A stretch of 33,861 nt of DNA from Ignisphaera sp. Lineage in GTDB: Archaea > Thermoproteota > Thermoprotei_A > Sulfolobales > Ignisphaeraceae. This document shows positions 23,176 to 32,209 of this stretch, piece by piece. Positions within the stretch are counted from its first letter, which is position 1. Each line of letters opens with the position of its first letter. Made by a program: the position numbers and the translations under genes. The notes beneath the pieces are model-generated. The model was not told the DNA's origin, searched no databases, and saw nothing but the letters and a program-made list of their open reading frames with translations. The stretch spans positions 1-33,861 of the forward strand of contig JANXEL010000043.1 in NCBI GenBank assembly GCA_025058535.1, given 5' to 3'.

Positions 23176-24609
23176 ATGAGGCTAAGCGAAAAAATACTTT
23201 CACCTATATTATTGATTGTAATCATATTGATAAACGTATGGTTATCTGCATCCAGCGCACTCTATCTTGAGCAAGAAGAGAGCAGCAGATTTCCCCACGC
23301 AAAGGGATACGTTTCTGATGAAGTATGGTACGTCAATGCTGCAAGGAATATTTTACGAAACATATTTAGATTGACACCTAAAATTGAGAAGCCTAAGGCT
23401 ACTCTAGTTTATGCCCAAAAAGATGGTGTAGAAAAAGCTAAGTTAGTGGCCCCCATATACAACATTAACGTAATATACGATTCTTTTATGAAAATAAATG
23501 CATTATACGTAGAGGCTATCAACTATAACAGCATAGAAATTTTTGCTGCTCGATCTAATGCTACCGATATTGTATATGGATGGATACTAGGCGATAGTAC
23601 GGATATCAACAAGTACATGAACTACGAGCACCCACCATCAGCCAAATACTTAATTGCCTTAATGATGCTCATTTTTGGAGACAGACCACTTTTTTGGAGA
23701 ATACCATCTATAATCATGGGCGTTGTAATCACCTTGTTGTCATATCTAATAACATATGCCATATTAAGGTCAAGAGAGGTTAGCTTAATAGCTTCGGCTT
23801 TCGTTGCCGTAGATCCTATGATAAGGCACTTATCTTCTATAGCTATTCTAGACATACATGTCGCTGCTTTTACACTCATAGCAATATATCTAGCGCTAAG
23901 GAATAAGCTGAAGGAAGCATTGCTCGTATTAGGCTTTGCATCAACATTTAAATTTACAGCTCTTACCGCATTTATCCCACTACTATTTATATACATTAGG
24001 GATTTTATGAGACGTTCCACGAAATTCCTTGACGTACTATCTGCTTCCATAGAGTATCTATTTCTAGCCATTTTATCCTTTGTATTTTTCCAAATATTAC
24101 TTTCAGTTCCAATAATAATTAAGACGGGAATTAATGCATGGTTTAGTGAAAGCGTTCTCAAGGCAATATCATGGCATTTATCATTGAAATGCATCGGTGC
24201 AGAATGCCCTACAGCTTCAGCACCTTGGGATTGGTTCTTCGGTTTGAATTCATTTCCTTTGTACATTGATACTCATGGGAGAGTTCTATATGCAGCAGGT
24301 TTCGTACCGGCCTATGCGATAAGCTTTGTACTATTACTCTTCACATTGCCATACAGAAAGTATAGTACAGCTTCACGGGATGCATGGTATGTTCTGCTGG
24401 GCCTCTTCATAGGTTATTGCGTTCTCTGGATAGCTGGATCTAAAACTCAATACAGCTTCTATGCAGTTCAATTAACGGCTCCAATATACATCTTTTTAAT
24501 TATTCAGCTATATGAATATCTAGATAGAGAACGAATTGCCTTAACTTTAAAGGCTTGGAGAGAGGTATTTGCGCAAATCTGGAGCTCAGTAATAGTTATA
24601 TTTAGGTGA
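23176..24609 (+). CDS. PMT-like (dolichyl-phosphate-mannose mannosyltransferase family) GT-C membrane protein
   Basis: A 477-residue membrane protein with about nine to eleven helices. The first loop has YVSDEVWYVNAARNI, the catalytic D-E pair of PMT/GT39-type enzymes, and later YMNYEHPPSAKYLIA, the EHPP motif. A big lumen-side loop carries ECPTASAPWDWFFGL. The family transfers a sugar from a lipid phosphate carrier to protein or lipid outside the cell. It may act in S-layer or lipid glycosylation, fitting the hexose mutase and DUF354 genes farther along. The next gene starts six bases after its stop. Start is ATG 23176; the upstream ATG at 23164 opens only four codons. Confidence 0.8.
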   Translation: MRLSEKILSPILLIVIILINVWLSASSALYLEQEESSRFPHAKGYVSDEVWYVNAARNILRNIFRLTPKIEKPKATLVYAQKDGVEKAKLVAPIYNINVIYDSFMKINALYVEAINYNSIEIFAARSNATDIVYGWILGDSTDINKYMNYEHPPSAKYLIALMMLIFGDRPLFWRIPSIIMGVVITLLSYLITYAILRSREVSLIASAFVAVDPMIRHLSSIAILDIHVAAFTLIAIYLALRNKLKEALLVLGFASTFKFTALTAFIPLLFIYIRDFMRRSTKFLDVLSASIEYLFLAILSFVFFQILLSVPIIIKTGINAWFSESVLKAISWHLSLKCIGAECPTASAPWDWFFGLNSFPLYIDTHGRVLYAAGFVPAYAISFVLLLFTLPYRKYSTASRDAWYVLLGLFIGYCVLWIAGSKTQYSFYAVQLTAPIYIFLIIQLYEYLDRERIALTLKAWREVFAQIWSSVIVIFR

Positions 24610-24615
24610 ACGGAC

Positions 24616-25431
24616 TTGTCCTTAGTTTCACAAATAAGAGCACTACTAGTTAAATTGGCAGACGGTATTGATAGCCTAAATATCGATACTAAGAGTTTTA
24701 GAGGTAGTCTTGAAAACTTGAAACGTATAGAGAGTGTACACTTGTACACTAAAGGCATGGTAAAACGTTTTATAGAGTTGAATGAAGATTTAAAGCATGT
24801 AGGTAGTGCGCTGGATGAGAATAATATAGAGCTCGTTGATAAGAGTGTTAAAAATCTTGAAAATAGGATACATTATATGGTATCGAGTATAGCTAAAAGT
24901 GAATTAAGGATGATCATCTTAATGTCGTTGACAATATTTTTCCTAACCGTAGCCAGCGTTGCTACATCGTATAGTTTTATATACTACCACATGGAGAATT
25001 ATTCTATAGTTTTTATGATCATATCTATGGGCATAGGAAGCGTTGCATTGATAGGATTTTTCCTAAGATTCCTTCTAACAGCATTTTTAATACCGTCAAT
25101 TCCATTAATTTCATTATTGCAGTTAATTGCCATCTTAACTAAAGGCTACATGGATGATTATACATTGATCCTGCTATTTGTTACTTGTTGTTCTCTCTTT
25201 CTATCACTCAATATAAACGTCTACATGGCTAGAATGTACAAGAATGCCATACTCGCATTCCTCAATTTTAGTCAAACAATTGAAAGTATTCTATCTAAAA
25301 TAAATAGAATTGAAATAAGGAGGCTGAGTAGTAGTATGCAAAATCTAGTGGAGGACTATAAAAAGGTCTACAGTAATGAAGCTTATGAGCTTATTAAGTA
25401 TATAGAGGAGATATCAAGAGTCAGAGGTTAA
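24616..25431 (+). CDS. membrane protein with flanking coiled coils, unknown
   Basis: A 271-residue protein. Residues 1-90 are charged helices with coiled-coil character, 95-200 hold four hydrophobic helices, and the last 60 residues are again a long polar helix. This layout suggests a membrane-anchored oligomer or scaffold. No family recognised. The start is TTG 24616, with GGTGAAC overlapping the stop of the PMT-like gene (24607-24609) at a good distance, so the two genes form an operon and the protein may be an accessory of the glycosyltransferase. Confidence 0.65.
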   Translation: MSLVSQIRALLVKLADGIDSLNIDTKSFRGSLENLKRIESVHLYTKGMVKRFIELNEDLKHVGSALDENNIELVDKSVKNLENRIHYMVSSIAKSELRMIILMSLTIFFLTVASVATSYSFIYYHMENYSIVFMIISMGIGSVALIGFFLRFLLTAFLIPSIPLISLLQLIAILTKGYMDDYTLILLFVTCCSLFLSLNINVYMARMYKNAILAFLNFSQTIESILSKINRIEIRRLSSSMQNLVEDYKKVYSNEAYELIKYIEEISRVRG

Positions 25432-25457
25432 CGAAAACATACAATGGTGTATATGAA

Positions 25458-25934
25458 ATGCCTGATAAAACCTCGCCCCAACAACAAAAAACTAAAGAAT
25501 TGAAAACATTTTCGGTACAGGTTGTAACACTAGATCAAATAAGAAATGATAAACGGAAATCAGCGCTGGTCTACATTATAAAATCATTAAAGGAGGTTAG
25601 CGAAAAGGGACTATCATATCTAATTAATTACTTAAAAGAAGAGAAAAAGATTGACTTAGGATATAATATTATTAAGATAGGAAACAAGATTATTGTGAAG
25701 GAGCTAAATGATGATATTAAGCTGCTTCTCTATGTAGGTATTATAGAAATGGATCTAAAAACTAGGAAGCTAAGGCTTACAAGCAATGGGCAGGAATTCT
25801 TAGAGGGTATTAAGGTGATCGATAAGGATTTAGAGCAACTGCTACAGCTTGTTGAAGAATATCGAAATAAAATAGTAGCAATAGATGAAGAAATCTCATT
25901 AATAACCACAAGCATTGCCAGCAGAAGGTCGTAA
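25458..25934 (+). CDS. helical, winged-helix-like unknown protein
   Basis: 158 residues. After a polar, Gln-rich N-terminus (residues 1-20) comes a block of about 90 residues with an HTH-like pattern ending in LKTRKLRLTSNGQEFLEGI, the wing-type LxLTxxGxxxL seen in winged-helix domains, then a C-terminal coiled coil of about 40 residues. It follows the coiled-coil membrane gene by 26 nt and belongs to the same plus-strand group. A DNA-binding or structural role is possible. No ribosome site stands out before ATG 25458. Confidence 0.6.
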   Translation: MPDKTSPQQQKTKELKTFSVQVVTLDQIRNDKRKSALVYIIKSLKEVSEKGLSYLINYLKEEKKIDLGYNIIKIGNKIIVKELNDDIKLLLYVGIIEMDLKTRKLRLTSNGQEFLEGIKVIDKDLEQLLQLVEEYRNKIVAIDEEISLITTSIASRRS

Positions 25935-26035
25935 GATACAAATACTATCAAAGTAATCCATACTTGCAGCACTGTACAAGCTAAGCCCTTATTGCTTATT
26001 CGTATTGATTCATCAGCACCGTTCTACACGTTTAT

Positions 26036-26455
26036 TTATATAGATAGAGTTACCCCTTCTCTTTCCCTTTCTCCTCTCCTTCTTCTAGCCCCTTCACTGA
26101 ATATTTCTACCAACATAGGATTTAATTTACCCTCCTTTTCAAGTGAAAGTATGTGATCTCTAAAGCCTTCGGTATGCCTAACATCAAGCTCTAAAAGCTG
26201 CTGTAATAGTGTAAATACTGTTTTCCACACATCCTCCAATTGTTCCCTGGGCATGTTGCTTATTATGAAAGGGTCCTGGAGCCAGTTGTCGAATGCTTTT
26301 AGGGTTCTCATTATGTGCTGAAATGCCATTCTTATGTATAGTATTAATTCGAGCCTGTCCCCCTTATTTACATTATCATATATGCTGTCAAACCACTCTT
26401 TTATCTTCTTTTGCATTTCTATCCATTGATTTAAATTCTCGTATAGTGACGACAT
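26036..26455 (-). CDS. DUF2153-like helical protein
   Basis: A 139-residue, mostly alpha-helical protein. LDLILYARLAFQH-type sequence (here LELILYIRMAFQHIMRTLKAFDNWLQDP split over residues 36-63) resembles the archaeal DUF2153 family as I recall it. The C-terminus is strikingly charged, GARRRRGEREREG, and may be disordered or bind nucleic acid. It follows the Trm112-like gene by 40 nt on the same strand, behind the phosphohexomutase. No function is known for the family. Confidence 0.65.
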   Translation of the reverse strand: MSSLYENLNQWIEMQKKIKEWFDSIYDNVNKGDRLELILYIRMAFQHIMRTLKAFDNWLQDPFIISNMPREQLEDVWKTVFTLLQQLLELDVRHTEGFRDHILSLEKEGKLNPMLVEIFSEGARRRRGEREREGVTLSI

Positions 26456-26495
26456 TTCCTTACACCTTACTGTAGTAATATGCGTTAAAGGATTT

Positions 26496-26918
26496 TTAAG
26501 TTAAAGGTTTTTCCTCAGAATTTTCAATTAGATTATATGGTTTTCCATATACCCTTACATTTTCATCAAGCTTACCCTCGTGCAATTTAAGGAATTGTAT
26601 ATCCTCCTCCTTCCTTCTATAGTTATCCGGTAGAATTCTAGGTATCTCATCTATTACGGGGTACCATCTATGGCAATTACTACAGTAAATAACTCCTGTT
26701 TTCACCTCATACTTTATGCATTCATCACATTTAGCAGTATCTATATCCTTTATATATTTATTTGCATAGGCACAGTATAGGTCGCATAATGGTGTCTTCA
26801 GATCATGAGGCAAGCTTCTATTGTCATACCTATTGACCTCAATAACCACTAATTCTAATGGAAAGCTTTTATCCTTACAATACGGACATGCTAGATAATT
26901 AAGCAATCTATATTTCAT
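26496..26918 (-). CDS. Trm112-like zinc-binding protein
   Basis: About 140 residues. LLNYLACPYCKDK is the classic Trm112 N-terminus, and GVIYCSNCHRWYPVIDEIPRIL is its C-terminal half: two Cys pairs that share one zinc, plus the YPV-x-IP strand. In between is an insertion with two more cysteines, CDECIKY. Trm112 activates several methyltransferases that modify tRNA, rRNA and release factors. ATG 26918 overlaps the end of the mutase gene (stop 26908) by 11 nt and has AGGGGC about eight bases upstream; a frame extending to 26954 is not needed. The partner methyltransferase is not in this window. Confidence 0.8.
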   Translation of the reverse strand: MKYRLLNYLACPYCKDKSFPLELVVIEVNRYDNRSLPHDLKTPLCDLYCAYANKYIKDIDTAKCDECIKYEVKTGVIYCSNCHRWYPVIDEIPRILPDNYRRKEEDIQFLKLHEGKLDENVRVYGKPYNLIENSEEKPLT

Positions 26919-28296
26919 TATGAGTGCCCCTTGGTTGTACAATATTGAGTACATCCCTTAATATTTTTTCAGCTACATCTTTGCTCCATGATTCAACAGC
27001 TATTCTTAGTAGTGGCTCTGTACCACTAGGTCGTACAAGAAACGAATACTCTTTATCTAATACTTTAACACCATCTATAGCTATTATTCTATACCCTCCA
27101 TAATGTTCCTTAATCTTATTTACAGCTTCTACGCCCTCCTCCCTGTTCCTTATAGGAATTTTAATTCTAATTATAACTGGCTTTTCAATTGAATTAGCTA
27201 TATCAGCTAGAGTGCGATTCTCTTGTGCTAACAATTCAGCCATTAATACTGCTGTCATTGTGCCGTCTCTTACCGGTTGGTGTGGTACATATGCAAATCC
27301 ACCATTATCTTCAAACCCTGAAATTGCCCCTCCTAACTCCACTATTTTTCTAGCTATGTTCAAAAACCCTACACGAGTCCATACAACATCTATGCCCTTA
27401 CTTACTAAATGTTTATCGACTAGAAAATGACTTGTAGATATCGCTGTTACAACTCTTTTAGGAAGTTCAGACCTCTTACTTGCAATATGATTGGAAAGTA
27501 TTATTGCAGATATATCACCTGTGATAAGCTGTCCTCTATTATCAACAAACACCGATCTATCTCCATCACCATCGTGTGCAACACCAAAATCTGCACGAAC
27601 AGCCTTGACTATATCCATTAAGTCTACCAAAGTCTCCGGTGTAGGTTCGTAGGCTCTATAGGGCCTATCTATATCAGCATTCACTGTTATAACCTTTAAA
27701 CCCAGTTCTCTGAGGACTTTAGGTGTAGTTAAGGCTGAAACGCTGTTTGCACAATCAACCACCACCTTCAATTCCTTTCTTTTCAATTTTTCGCTATCCG
27801 CATTTCTTTTAACACTATTTATATAGTGCTCTATAGCTATATCAAACCTCTCAATAGATCTTACATCATTCCAAGAAACTATTCGAAACTTAGATTCAAA
27901 TAGTACTTCCTCCACCTCAGCATCAACCTGCGGGGGAGCTTCTATTCCATCATTTAATATCACCTTTATGCCCACCCATTCAGGCGGGTTATGACTGGCG
28001 GTAACAACTATGCCATAATCAAATCCAAATTCTTTGACACAAAATTGGAGAGCTGGTGTTGGTATAAGGCCCGTATCGTAAACCTTAGAGCCCGCAGCAG
28101 CCAAGCCGCTCAGCACAGTACCATATATAGCTGAATTGCCTAGTCTCCCGTCCCTACCAACGAGCGCCCTAGAGCCCTTCGGAAAATAGCTAGCTATTGC
28201 CAGCGCTAATTTTAGTACGAAATCCGGAGACTCTCTATCCACAATCCACCTAACTCCATCAGTTCCGAACAGCTTTCGCTCTACATTGTCGCTCAT
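26908..28296 (-). CDS. glmM: phosphoglucosamine mutase / phosphomannomutase family
   Basis: A 462-residue alpha-D-phosphohexomutase with all four signature loops: VVTASHNPPEW near residue 100 (phosphoserine), AHDGDGDRSVF near 240 (metal loop), GFEDNGGFAYVPHQPVRDG (sugar-specificity loop) and RPSGTEPLLRI at the C-terminus (phosphate binding). It interconverts hexose 1- and 6-phosphates, likely feeding UDP-GlcNAc or GDP-mannose synthesis for surface glycans. Specificity between glucosamine, glucose and mannose cannot be fixed from the motifs, so the symbol is provisional. It overlaps the Trm112-like gene and is divergent from the DUF354 gene. Confidence 0.92.
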   Translation of the reverse strand: MSDNVERKLFGTDGVRWIVDRESPDFVLKLALAIASYFPKGSRALVGRDGRLGNSAIYGTVLSGLAAAGSKVYDTGLIPTPALQFCVKEFGFDYGIVVTASHNPPEWVGIKVILNDGIEAPPQVDAEVEEVLFESKFRIVSWNDVRSIERFDIAIEHYINSVKRNADSEKLKRKELKVVVDCANSVSALTTPKVLRELGLKVITVNADIDRPYRAYEPTPETLVDLMDIVKAVRADFGVAHDGDGDRSVFVDNRGQLITGDISAIILSNHIASKRSELPKRVVTAISTSHFLVDKHLVSKGIDVVWTRVGFLNIARKIVELGGAISGFEDNGGFAYVPHQPVRDGTMTAVLMAELLAQENRTLADIANSIEKPVIIRIKIPIRNREEGVEAVNKIKEHYGGYRIIAIDGVKVLDKEYSFLVRPSGTEPLLRIAVESWSKDVAEKILRDVLNIVQPRGTHNEI

Positions 28297-28353
28297 TGAT
28301 TGAACACCGAGAGAGTGTATTCTAATACTAAAATAAAGATAGCTAGAAAAATA

Positions 28354-28363
28354 AAATTTATAT
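28354..28363 (+). promoter_or_regulatory. TATA box of the DUF354 gene
   Basis: AAATTTATAT in the 100-nt divergent gap predicts a transcript starting near 28383, 14 bases before the ATG at 28397. The preceding AAGG directly abuts that ATG, too close for a standard ribosome site. Confidence 0.4.
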
Positions 28364-28396
28364 CTATGGGGTAATACTCTTTTTAGGCTGTCAAGG

Positions 28397-29461
28397 ATGG
28401 TTAGATCCGTGAAGATATGGTTGGATGCGCTAACTCCTAAGCAAGCTATGTTATTTGGTTCTATGTATCACGAGTTGGTGCTGCACGGCTACAGTGCCTT
28501 ACTAACTGCTAGAAATTATGAATACACTACTGCGGTGCTTAAGCAGCTCGGTGTAAATTTTGTGGCTATTGGTGGCTACGGTTACGATTTAAAGAGTAAG
28601 CTAGTTGAAGAATTGAAAAGAATGCTGTCTCTTCTCGACACCATAGAATCTTTTGATGCACTGATTGCATATCCTAATCCTGGAGCAGCTAGGGTAGCGT
28701 TTGCCCTTCAAAAACATTATATAGCTTTGACTGATAGCCCACATAGTGAAATCCCGTCCAGATTATCACTGCCCTTAGCCTCAGCAGTTGTTATTTCATC
28801 ATGCATTCCTAAAAAATTGATAGATCAGTACGTATTTGAAGGGAAAACATATATAATTCAGTACAACGGTGTTGATGAAGTTCAGTGGCTCAAAGACTTC
28901 AAGCCCGACAAAGCCTATTTAAAATCGCTGGATTTGGATGAGTATAGCTATATTGTTGTAAGACCTCCTGAAATTATGGCTTCCTACTATAAGAATGGAA
29001 TTGTAGTTAATCAACTAATCGAGAAAATAATTCAGTATTTTATTAACCAGGGTCTGTCCATAGTATACCTACCTAGGTATGATCACGACGCAATTATATC
29101 AATGTTTGGCGGGATGAAAAATTTCATCATACCATCTACAGAGGTGGGTGTAAAGGGTCCACAGCTATTATACCATGCTGTTGCTTCAATATCAGGTGGG
29201 GGCACTATGGCTAGAGAGGCAGCGCTGATCGGAACCCTCGGCATCTCTTTGTTTCCTCAAGAACTTTGTGTTGATACATGTCTCCAGAAGAAAGGTTTTC
29301 CAATTTCGCATCTCCTATCATTTGAAAGTATAGTAGAAAAGATAAAAGAGAGTTTGAGGGATGTTGAAAGATATAAGAAGGAGGCCCTCATAACTCTACA
29401 GACCCTTGAAAAACCAATAAGTGGAGTTTTAAAGGTTTTTGAAGCTCTAAATCTCGTCTAG
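28397..29461 (+). CDS. DUF354 family protein (GT-B glycosyltransferase-like)
   Basis: A 354-residue archaeal protein of the DUF354 type: VKIWLDALTPKQAMLF at the N-terminus, YPNPGAARVAFAL, ALTDSPHSEIPSRLSLPL, and a C-terminal SISGGGTMAREAALIGT. The fold is predicted to be the two-Rossmann GT-B/UDP-GlcNAc epimerase type, and the last motif resembles the donor-nucleotide site. The function is unproved; a sugar-nucleotide enzyme is a fair guess, supported by the divergent hexose mutase. It leads a plus-strand run with rnhB, the Mut7-C RNase, AMMECR1 and dcd genes; rnhB follows after ten bases. Confidence 0.85.
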   Translation: MVRSVKIWLDALTPKQAMLFGSMYHELVLHGYSALLTARNYEYTTAVLKQLGVNFVAIGGYGYDLKSKLVEELKRMLSLLDTIESFDALIAYPNPGAARVAFALQKHYIALTDSPHSEIPSRLSLPLASAVVISSCIPKKLIDQYVFEGKTYIIQYNGVDEVQWLKDFKPDKAYLKSLDLDEYSYIVVRPPEIMASYYKNGIVVNQLIEKIIQYFINQGLSIVYLPRYDHDAIISMFGGMKNFIIPSTEVGVKGPQLLYHAVASISGGGTMAREAALIGTLGISLFPQELCVDTCLQKKGFPISHLLSFESIVEKIKESLRDVERYKKEALITLQTLEKPISGVLKVFEALNLV

Positions 29462-29471
29462 GTATATTACT

Positions 29472-30101
29472 ATGAATATCGTTGCTGGGATTGATGAGGC
29501 AGGAAGGGGACCATTAATAGGAGACATGTTTATGGCCATAATAGTTATGGAGATGGATCAGCTTGCTTTGCTAAGGAAGCTGGGCGTGAAGGATAGTAAA
29601 AAATTGAGCAGAAATCTTAGAGAGAAATTGTTTCCATACATAGTCTCGAATTCGCTCACCGTCATAATCACTAGGGCCACTCCTGAACAGATAGATAGAG
29701 AGAATCTAAATAAATTAGAATTGAAAATGGTTTGCAGACTACTTAGAATAGCATCTGGATTCTACACCATTGATAAAATCTACATAGACGCTTTTAGCGA
29801 ACCGGTAGCTTTAACGAAGGCTATCAGCGACACATGTGGTATAGCAATGGATAGATTGGTCGTTAAATATAAAGCAGATAGCGAATTCCTGGTAGTTAGT
29901 GCTGCAAGTATTGTAGCTAAGGTTCTCCGAGATAATCATATAACTCTGCTGAAGAGAATTTATGGTGAATTTGGAAGTGGTTATCCGAGTGATCATAGGA
30001 CTGTTCTATGGATTAAACACTACTTGAAGCAGCATAATGAAGTCCCCTCAGTAGTTAGAAGATCATGGCAAACGATAAACAGAGTGTTGTCACAGATATG
30101 A
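29472..30101 (+). CDS. rnhB: ribonuclease HII
   Basis: A 209-residue enzyme that cuts the RNA strand of RNA-DNA hybrids and single ribonucleotides in DNA. Catalytic residues: Asp8 and Glu9 in GIDEAGRGPLIGD, an Asp in IYIDAFSE near 100, and a further acidic residue in the KADSEFLVVSAASIVAKVLRD region. KDSKKLS and GSGYPSDHRT are family signatures; the latter supplies the tyrosine that senses the 2'-OH. ATG 29472 is ten bases after the DUF354 stop, so the two are in one operon. Length is normal for archaeal type-2 RNase H. Confidence 0.97.
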   Translation: MNIVAGIDEAGRGPLIGDMFMAIIVMEMDQLALLRKLGVKDSKKLSRNLREKLFPYIVSNSLTVIITRATPEQIDRENLNKLELKMVCRLLRIASGFYTIDKIYIDAFSEPVALTKAISDTCGIAMDRLVVKYKADSEFLVVSAASIVAKVLRDNHITLLKRIYGEFGSGYPSDHRTVLWIKHYLKQHNEVPSVVRRSWQTINRVLSQI

Positions 30102-30238
30102 ATAGAGTTAGATTTTAGATTACGGCAAGCATTAGTTCAAATGGGTTAACAATATAGGTTTTTAAGTTTGCTAAGGATAGCTCTATCCTATATATTGCCA
30201 GAGCGCATTTAGTGAAATAGCTATGCAGGGTGAAATTA

Positions 30239-30778
30239 TTGCCATTCATTCCGAGATTTATAGCTGATGCTATGCTGGGTCACGTAGCAAGATGGCTGAG
30301 ACTACTAGGTTATGATACTCTATACTATAAATCGATAAATGATTGGAAGCTGTTGAAGATAGCAAAAGAAGAGGACAGAATACTTTTAACTAGAGATCAA
30401 GGCCTTTTTAGACGGGCTAGGAAGTATGGCGTGAGAGCTCTGTTTATTGAAGATCCATCAGTGGAAAAGGTTCTAGCACTTATTTCAATAAAGTACAGTA
30501 TATCACTAGAATTCAATAAAGAAGACACCCTGTGCCCGGAATGCAATACTCGACTGAAACACACAACATCAGTTGCAGAAATATCTGCAAAGATAAAAAA
30601 AGAGATAGTGTTAAAATACAAAGAGTTCTGGATCTGTCCCTCGTGTACAAAAGTTTATTGGCAAGGCACTCACTGGAGAACAATATCACTCGTGCTTGAT
30701 GTGGCTCGTCAAGAAAGACTAAAAATTCTTTCTAAAATTAAACCGCTAGAAAGAAGAGTATCAAATGGAGGTGCGTAG
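30239..30778 (+). CDS. Mut7-C RNase domain protein with zinc ribbon
   Basis: About 179 residues. The first 90 form the PIN-like Mut7-C domain: FIADAMLGHVARWLRLLGYDT (first Asp), EEDRILLTRDQGLFRRA (second acidic cluster), then GVRALFI. The C-terminal part has a zinc ribbon, LCPECNTRL and WICPSCTKVYWQGTHWR. These proteins are predicted RNases of unknown substrate. TTG 30239 is the likely start because AGGGTGA (30227-30233) lies five bases before it; the GTG at 30230 is part of that site. The downstream AMMECR1 gene overlaps or abuts it. Confidence 0.85.
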   Translation: MPFIPRFIADAMLGHVARWLRLLGYDTLYYKSINDWKLLKIAKEEDRILLTRDQGLFRRARKYGVRALFIEDPSVEKVLALISIKYSISLEFNKEDTLCPECNTRLKHTTSVAEISAKIKKEIVLKYKEFWICPSCTKVYWQGTHWRTISLVLDVARQERLKILSKIKPLERRVSNGGA

Positions 30779-30782
30779 CGTA

Positions 30783-31451
30783 ATGAATGCACCTCATAGA
30801 TTCAAAGACGTTATAAGCCCTTCTGAAATCTCACTGGATGATGGTATTATACTGACGTCAATAGCTAGAAGAGCTATAGAACACTATGTTAAATACGGCC
30901 AAACAATAGATCTTCCTGAAGGTGTGCCTAGCAAATTACTTAGACCTGGTATGGCCTTTGTAACGATAGACAGGGTTTTAAAAGATAATAAAGAGTTGAG
31001 GGGGTGCATAGGATTCCTCCAACCGGTATCTCCACTCATAAATACTGTGATAAACGCTGCAATAGCAGCTGCCACCGAAGATCCTAGATTTCCTCCATTA
31101 ACCGAGAATGAAATTGATGAGGTGGTTGTAGAAGTATCTATTCTTTCTCTACCACAACCCATAAAGAACGCTAGCAGTATTATCATAGGCAAGCATGGAA
31201 TTATAATCCATAGGGGCTGGAACACTGGAACCTTACTACCACAAGTGCCTATAGAATATTGCTGGGACAGTGAGACATTTGCAGCTGAAGGCTGTATTAA
31301 AGCAGGCTTAGAACCTGACTGCTGGTTGGATGACAGAACTAATGTGTATGTATACGAAGCCTTAGTATTCTATGAAGAAACTCCTAGGGGTACCATAAAG
31401 ATAAGGAATCTTGCAGAAGAATTCAGTAGAAGATGTGGTGGCATACTTTAA
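30783..31451 (+). CDS. AMMECR1 family protein
   Basis: About 222 residues. The diagnostic LRGCIGFLQP sits near residue 75, with TEDPRFPPLTENE and VEVSILSLPQPI after it, and a Cys-containing PIEYCWDSETFAAEGCIKAGL segment later. The protein is conserved from archaea to humans, has a two-domain fold with a buried putative active site, and no proven reaction. ATG 30783 is chosen because GGAGGTG (30767-30773) lies nine bases upstream; ATG 30765 overlaps that site. The ribosome site falls inside the end of the Mut7-C gene, showing tight coupling. Confidence 0.92.
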   Translation: MNAPHRFKDVISPSEISLDDGIILTSIARRAIEHYVKYGQTIDLPEGVPSKLLRPGMAFVTIDRVLKDNKELRGCIGFLQPVSPLINTVINAAIAAATEDPRFPPLTENEIDEVVVEVSILSLPQPIKNASSIIIGKHGIIIHRGWNTGTLLPQVPIEYCWDSETFAAEGCIKAGLEPDCWLDDRTNVYVYEALVFYEETPRGTIKIRNLAEEFSRRCGGIL

Positions 31452-31503
31452 AGCCGCTAGGGTTTATACTCTATACTTGATAAAGAGGATATCGGTGTAG
31501 AGC

Positions 31504-32037
31504 ATGATACTATCCGACTTTGATTTGAGAAACTATATAAGGAGCGGGAGACTTACTATAGAACCGTTTGATGAAATAACAGTACGTGAAAATGGCCTAG
31601 ATCTCAGGCTTGGTAACGAAGTGTGTGAGCTGCTTCCTACAAATGAAGTTCTAGACCCATTTAAAGAGGTAGAGTTGAGCAAGTACTACAAGTGTTGGAA
31701 GTTTGATGAGGTTGTAATTAAACCTCTTGGCATATACTTACTAGCTACAACCGAGTACATAAAGGTGCCTCCGGAACTTATGGCGTTTGTGGAACTTAGA
31801 TCAACCTTTGCAAGGTTGGGTCTATCTATACCACCGACAATTATAGATGGTGGTTTTGAAGGGCAAATTACAATTGAATTACATGGATCCGCTTTTCCAG
31901 TTAGCCTTAGAGCTAATACGCGATTTCTCCATGTGGTGTTCTCTAAAGTTGTAAGTCCTATAGAAAAACCTTATAGTGGTAAGTATCAGGGGCAGAGAGG
32001 TGTACGATTACCTAAAATTCCTCTAGAACGCATATGA
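31504..32037 (+). CDS. dcd: dCTP deaminase
   Basis: A 177-residue trimeric-fold enzyme that deaminates dCTP to dUTP (some relatives go on to dUMP). Signatures: MILSDFDLRNYI at the start, VRENGLDLRLG, VELRSTFARLGLSIPPTIIDGGFEGQITIEL containing the catalytic Glu and the nucleotide-binding Ser-Arg, and SGKYQGQRGVRLPKI for triphosphate contact. It supplies dUMP for thymidylate synthesis and lowers the dCTP pool. ATG 31504 follows the AMMECR1 stop by 52 nt. It is monofunctional by motif; dCTP deaminase/dUTPase bifunctionality cannot be excluded. Confidence 0.94.
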   Translation: MILSDFDLRNYIRSGRLTIEPFDEITVRENGLDLRLGNEVCELLPTNEVLDPFKEVELSKYYKCWKFDEVVIKPLGIYLLATTEYIKVPPELMAFVELRSTFARLGLSIPPTIIDGGFEGQITIELHGSAFPVSLRANTRFLHVVFSKVVSPIEKPYSGKYQGQRGVRLPKIPLERI

Positions 32038-32209
32038 TTTACATTTACTCGGCAGTATGCATCATCATCTATAGTGTGCTATAAAACTAAAACTAATATG
32101 CATAGCCTAAGCCATAGTTTTTAGCCACCAGCATGCATCCTTTCCCACTTTCTAGCCCTAGTGTATCAGCTGTAGATCTCCTCAAGGTAACGATGCTGGC
32201 TGTTCTCTT
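32038..32209. other. 172-nt convergent intergenic region
   Basis: Between the ends of dcd and the unknown gene at 32210. No reading frame is seen. GATGATGATG on the minus strand (about 32064-32073) has no D box at the right distance, so it is not called an sRNA. Confidence 0.3.

Noticed and set aside
30130-30160. GTTCAAAT resembling a tRNA T loop
   Set aside because: The flanking five bases do not pair, and no acceptor or anticodon stem is found.
32060-32090. Repeated GATGATGATG on the minus strand as an sRNA C box
   Set aside because: No CTGA at a suitable distance downstream.
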